From NCBI GenBank assembly GCA_021160765.1, contig JAGHBW010000223.1, positions 1 to 25,328 on the forward strand: DNA of 25,328 nt. Reading direction: 5' to 3'. A program made the position numbers and the translations under genes. The notes below the pieces were generated by a model that did no database searches, was not told where the DNA came from, and saw only the letters and a program-made list of their open reading frames with translations. Below, in pieces: positions 23,401 to 25,328 of the stretch. How positions within the stretch are numbered: the first letter of the stretch is position 1; each line of letters opens with the position of its first letter. The stretch is from Thermoplasmata archaeon. Its GTDB lineage: Archaea > Thermoplasmatota > Penumbrarchaeia > Penumbrarchaeales > EX4484-36.

Positions 23401-25328
23401 GCGCTTTCTGGATCTGTTAAACCTTCAATATGAGGTCTACAGAGTTGTAAATACCTTTGACGGAACCAATGTTGTTGTGGGAAGAGGCCCAACCGTTGAG
23501 AAGATGAAGAGGTACAATCTCATCATCTGGAACTGTGGACTTAGCGGGGGGAGCGCATATAGTGGTATTGAAACAATAACACCTGTTGACCGCATGAATA
23601 TAACAAGATATCTACGAGGCGATTATAGAGAGGCTGAGTACATGGGAAACTATTCTGAGGCGTTTCTGCTGATAGGTAGGTACGTTCTTCCTGAAATCGC
23701 CCCAAATCCACTTTATCAGGCAGGAGATCCATACTGGGAGTTTCTCTACAATTATATGGGCATTGCGGGATATTCCACCGATGCAGTTATCGGAACTACA
23801 CTTTTTGGAACTACAGAGGACGATATAAAAACCCACGGCGTGGAAATACCCCTAGGAAGTACTGTAAACGCCCTTAAATTAGTTAAGAGGCCAGACAACT
23901 CTGGAGTAATATCTGGGGCTTCTCAGGAGGACACTACTAAATACCTTTATTACACTGATGATTTTGATGGGAGAAATCCAATTTCAATTTCTCTGGAGAA
24001 CTCGGGCCCATCATATTTCAAATCAGCCCACCTTGCTTTCTCAATCTCTCCCAATTACTTCCCATATCTTGAACACAGAAGCACTGAGGCATTCTATTTC
24101 CTAGTACACTGGTTCGGGGTTGAGATATATCAACCTGAGCTTTATGGGAGGAGTATAGACATACAGCTAGATGATCCGCACCCCACGGTGGGAGGTAATT
24201 ACGTCCTGTCCTTAGTTGTCGGGAATTATGGGGGTGCTGCTGGCGGTGGTACCGTCAGGTTTATGGACGGTAGAAAGCTCATATACAGCACAACGATCTT
24301 CTTAGAACCCGGAGACGAAGTCACCGTGGAAGCTATTTGGACACCGCTTTTCGCAGGTCAGAGAACTGTGAGGGTTTTCATAGACTTTTACAACAATTAC
24401 GACGAGATCTTTGATTTCATAAACAACATTCCCTCCAAAAATGTGAATATATACTTCTTTTACGATGATATGGAGAATGGAACGAGAAACTTCAGACATG
24501 AATCAATAGTAGCTAGAATAAATGGAGAATCCCCATTGGACTTCTACGACCCACACATGGAGGTAAATACAGACGTTATATCCTCGTGGAATTCTGATTT
24601 ATCCTATAGAGTTGAAATAGATCAGAACACATCCTATAGTCATCCAAAATCTTTCAAACTTTATGAGCCTCCTGGAGGGACCACAAGAAATCCACTGGAC
24701 ATTGTGATGGTTCTGGACACCTCTGGCTCTATGTCTTGGGAGGTGGATGGCGTTCCAAAGATAGACCGGCTGAAGGAAGCCGCGAAGATCTTTATAAGCT
24801 ATCTCACCCCAAGTGACAGGGTTGCAATCTACACGTTCACCAATGAGGGGTATAATTATCCCAATCTCTTTGTGGACTGGACGTTCTGCACACCAGAGAA
24901 CAAAGAGGATCTGAATGACACCATAGATGGTCTTTGGGCAAGGGGGTGGACTCCCCTCTATGACACCGTTGGTGCCGCCGCGAATAAGCTCTATCCGGCC
25001 CCAAGCGGGAGAATGCCTTATTTACTCGTTTTCACCGATGGTGAAGCAAACAGGGACTTTAACTATGGTCCAGGAAGATACGATTATGAGAATCCCACTG
25101 ATAGCCTGGGACAGTGGATGAATACATACTATGAAAACTATTATTACAGTTCAAGTGCGGGAACAAGTGCAGGGAATCGCCAGGGTCTTATTATGGCTCC
25201 ATTCACAGTATATACTGTGGGCCTCCTATCAAGCGGATACCATGACTCAGATTATCCGGAGGAGGAGGACAGTGATACGCCCCCATGGCACACATATTGG
25301 CAGACACATAATGTACTAACTGACAGGA
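20459..25328 (+). CDS. Giant type IV pilin-N-terminus surface protein, paralogue B with VWA domain (3' end cut by window)
   Basis: I read this frame open from ATG 20459 to the window end, at least 1,623 residues. The class III signal has Gly9 followed by VSETMGTVLMV and a hydrophobic helix (to about 35), in the same position as in paralogue A. Modules are a beta domain (40-150, with GVWDGNGLW), CARDB 1 (about 162-290), CARDB 2 (about 300-480), ILLVDDD domain 1 (about 505-790), CARDB 3 (about 800-925), ILVVDDD domain 2 (about 928-1230), CARDB 4 (about 1235-1330) and the start of a jelly roll (YFFYDDMENGT, about 1335). A von Willebrand A domain then follows from about 1413, with a full MIDAS: D1420-T-S-G-S1424, T1498 in RGWTPLYD and D1527 in FTDGEAN. 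In CARDB 3 I judge roughly half of the residues identical to paralogue A, so the pair arose by tandem duplication. It is probably a metal-dependent ligand-binding adhesin on a pilus or in the membrane; that is inference. Confidence 0.88.
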   Translation, partial: MNRYREREGVSETMGTVLMVGIAVMLVSSVAIYMAGNVKEVESVYVSLSSGYTKNATGSVIIFIENTAGDSLRTSRTTVIIKNASGVDVPGSPFLATDCDNNITGVGVWDGNGLWSPGETWSKVLPSNVIFPLHVKVVYEKTTGEKSVVFSEVLEAPPAALLPDLAIEEFYFLRYGQQSDEVLVGETIDLVATITNLGTQPVPESNITVQFYDRDNYVGVGSPQPFSNDTTPGVLAPHESMYYILSGWSVPYPLGIHRIYARITPLPTGELSTANNYRFRELDVSISIVPTRPSGPNPVVTSKDIQLSKDYPKTGDEVSVTLFIKNLGDQPITYDDDLMVVVSTEPITTEGGEIFNWHDDIPAPEGEDYDSFNPGPIPPDFMPGHPDRVDVWKKVKWAEAHGQDMDGNDYTFPTCKIRHLIIPVAGQISITLTFTARSSNPDKILTLYIAVDANPLNYTIRPPDLWDESLPPQRIVFSSEDETVLQGDDPTDNYASLAIQVIPRILLVDDDEAETGSENDVTSHVIESLTGAGVQVDRVFIAQQMTDGGILRDVPAYEYVNPETVGAPQMKDYDIVIWVTGKAESPLSSHADSIYGGNIEEMMKFMDHGGYLWIIGENVLKGLNDDYMGISPDGENFYNLPETLPENLYGNERDDSVIFVKKYLGITKFTVDSDLPGEIFGESESNPITGWSGNTPYSVDMDDAADGSDNFTEQTYPLEDSSDPLGMLFTQDVEASLKEPYGVYHTHTIETGTDIVTYRVVYLPISPLHIRYLNEKIGVAARIMKWFSWELRIGNDLAISKMELVVVEGSMPPKFMDTVEVRVWVRNNGPDTLSTSVEFYVTGPDGIERRITPNFPDPDGDNPRDILNLPGGGGEIMVTKQWKATSVGLHTFRAVVDPYHIIPEINEENNDITYSTSTVTSLVAQNNILVVDDDGSWNGTYGPNGDENSYDEDNPNNWRFEGGATEPPAWAQIPDTTSSITRFLDLLNLQYEVYRVVNTFDGTNVVVGRGPTVEKMKRYNLIIWNCGLSGGSAYSGIETITPVDRMNITRYLRGDYREAEYMGNYSEAFLLIGRYVLPEIAPNPLYQAGDPYWEFLYNYMGIAGYSTDAVIGTTLFGTTEDDIKTHGVEIPLGSTVNALKLVKRPDNSGVISGASQEDTTKYLYYTDDFDGRNPISISLENSGPSYFKSAHLAFSISPNYFPYLEHRSTEAFYFLVHWFGVEIYQPELYGRSIDIQLDDPHPTVGGNYVLSLVVGNYGGAAGGGTVRFMDGRKLIYSTTIFLEPGDEVTVEAIWTPLFAGQRTVRVFIDFYNNYDEIFDFINNIPSKNVNIYFFYDDMENGTRNFRHESIVARINGESPLDFYDPHMEVNTDVISSWNSDLSYRVEIDQNTSYSHPKSFKLYEPPGGTTRNPLDIVMVLDTSGSMSWEVDGVPKIDRLKEAAKIFISYLTPSDRVAIYTFTNEGYNYPNLFVDWTFCTPENKEDLNDTIDGLWARGWTPLYDTVGAAANKLYPAPSGRMPYLLVFTDGEANRDFNYGPGRYDYENPTDSLGQWMNTYYENYYYSSSAGTSAGNRQGLIMAPFTVYTVGLLSSGYHDSDYPEEEDSDTPPWHTYWQTHNVLTDR

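Overview
The window reads as a euryarchaeal chromosome, most likely from the Thermoplasmatota or a relative. Evidence: a membrane-anchored archaeal LonB protease, a two-repeat tRNA-splicing endonuclease (EndA), an archaeal-length PheT, a DUF835 protein, a PRC-barrel protein, an AMP-pathway ribose-1,5-bisphosphate isomerase, TATA boxes about 25-30 nt upstream of apparently leaderless start codons, and very large N-glycosylation-sequon-rich surface proteins with CARDB, PKD and pilin-type N-termini. The lineage is inferred from gene content only; no rRNA is present.

Left part (1-6443), cellular housekeeping: a minus-strand pair of HD phosphohydrolase and ribose-1,5-bisphosphate isomerase (the latter cut by the window start), a divergent DUF835 membrane protein, PheT (minus, TTG start) and LonB (plus). 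Two divergent promoter regions (about 1961-2047 and 4367-4463) lie between them.

Middle part (6444-12408): two plus-strand envelope proteins. One is small, with a PGF-CTERM-like sorting tail. The other has 988 residues, with carboxypeptidase-regulatory-like, PKD and CARDB domains and a lysine-rich cytoplasmic tail. A tight minus-strand operon follows: PRC-barrel, winged-helix protein, EndA. The stop codons of the 988-residue protein and EndA abut with no spacer.

Right part (12578-25328), the most unusual region: three plus-strand genes, probably co-transcribed. The first encodes a single-pass surface protein with extracellular Ig-like and PKD domains and a complete cytoplasmic J domain (HPD motif), a receptor-like layout that could link the cell surface to Hsp70. 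The next two are tandem paralogues of more than 1,600 residues, with a class III (type IV pilin) signal, CARDB repeats, two ILVVDDD Rossmann-like domains and adhesin-like jelly-roll domains. The first paralogue is interrupted by an in-frame TGA exactly where a Trp is expected. The second carries a von Willebrand A domain apparently nested in the jelly roll and runs off the window end.

No tRNA, rRNA, CRISPR array or insertion sequence was seen. No gene-free stretch exceeds 300 bases; the longest are 7594-7854 and 6444-6657.
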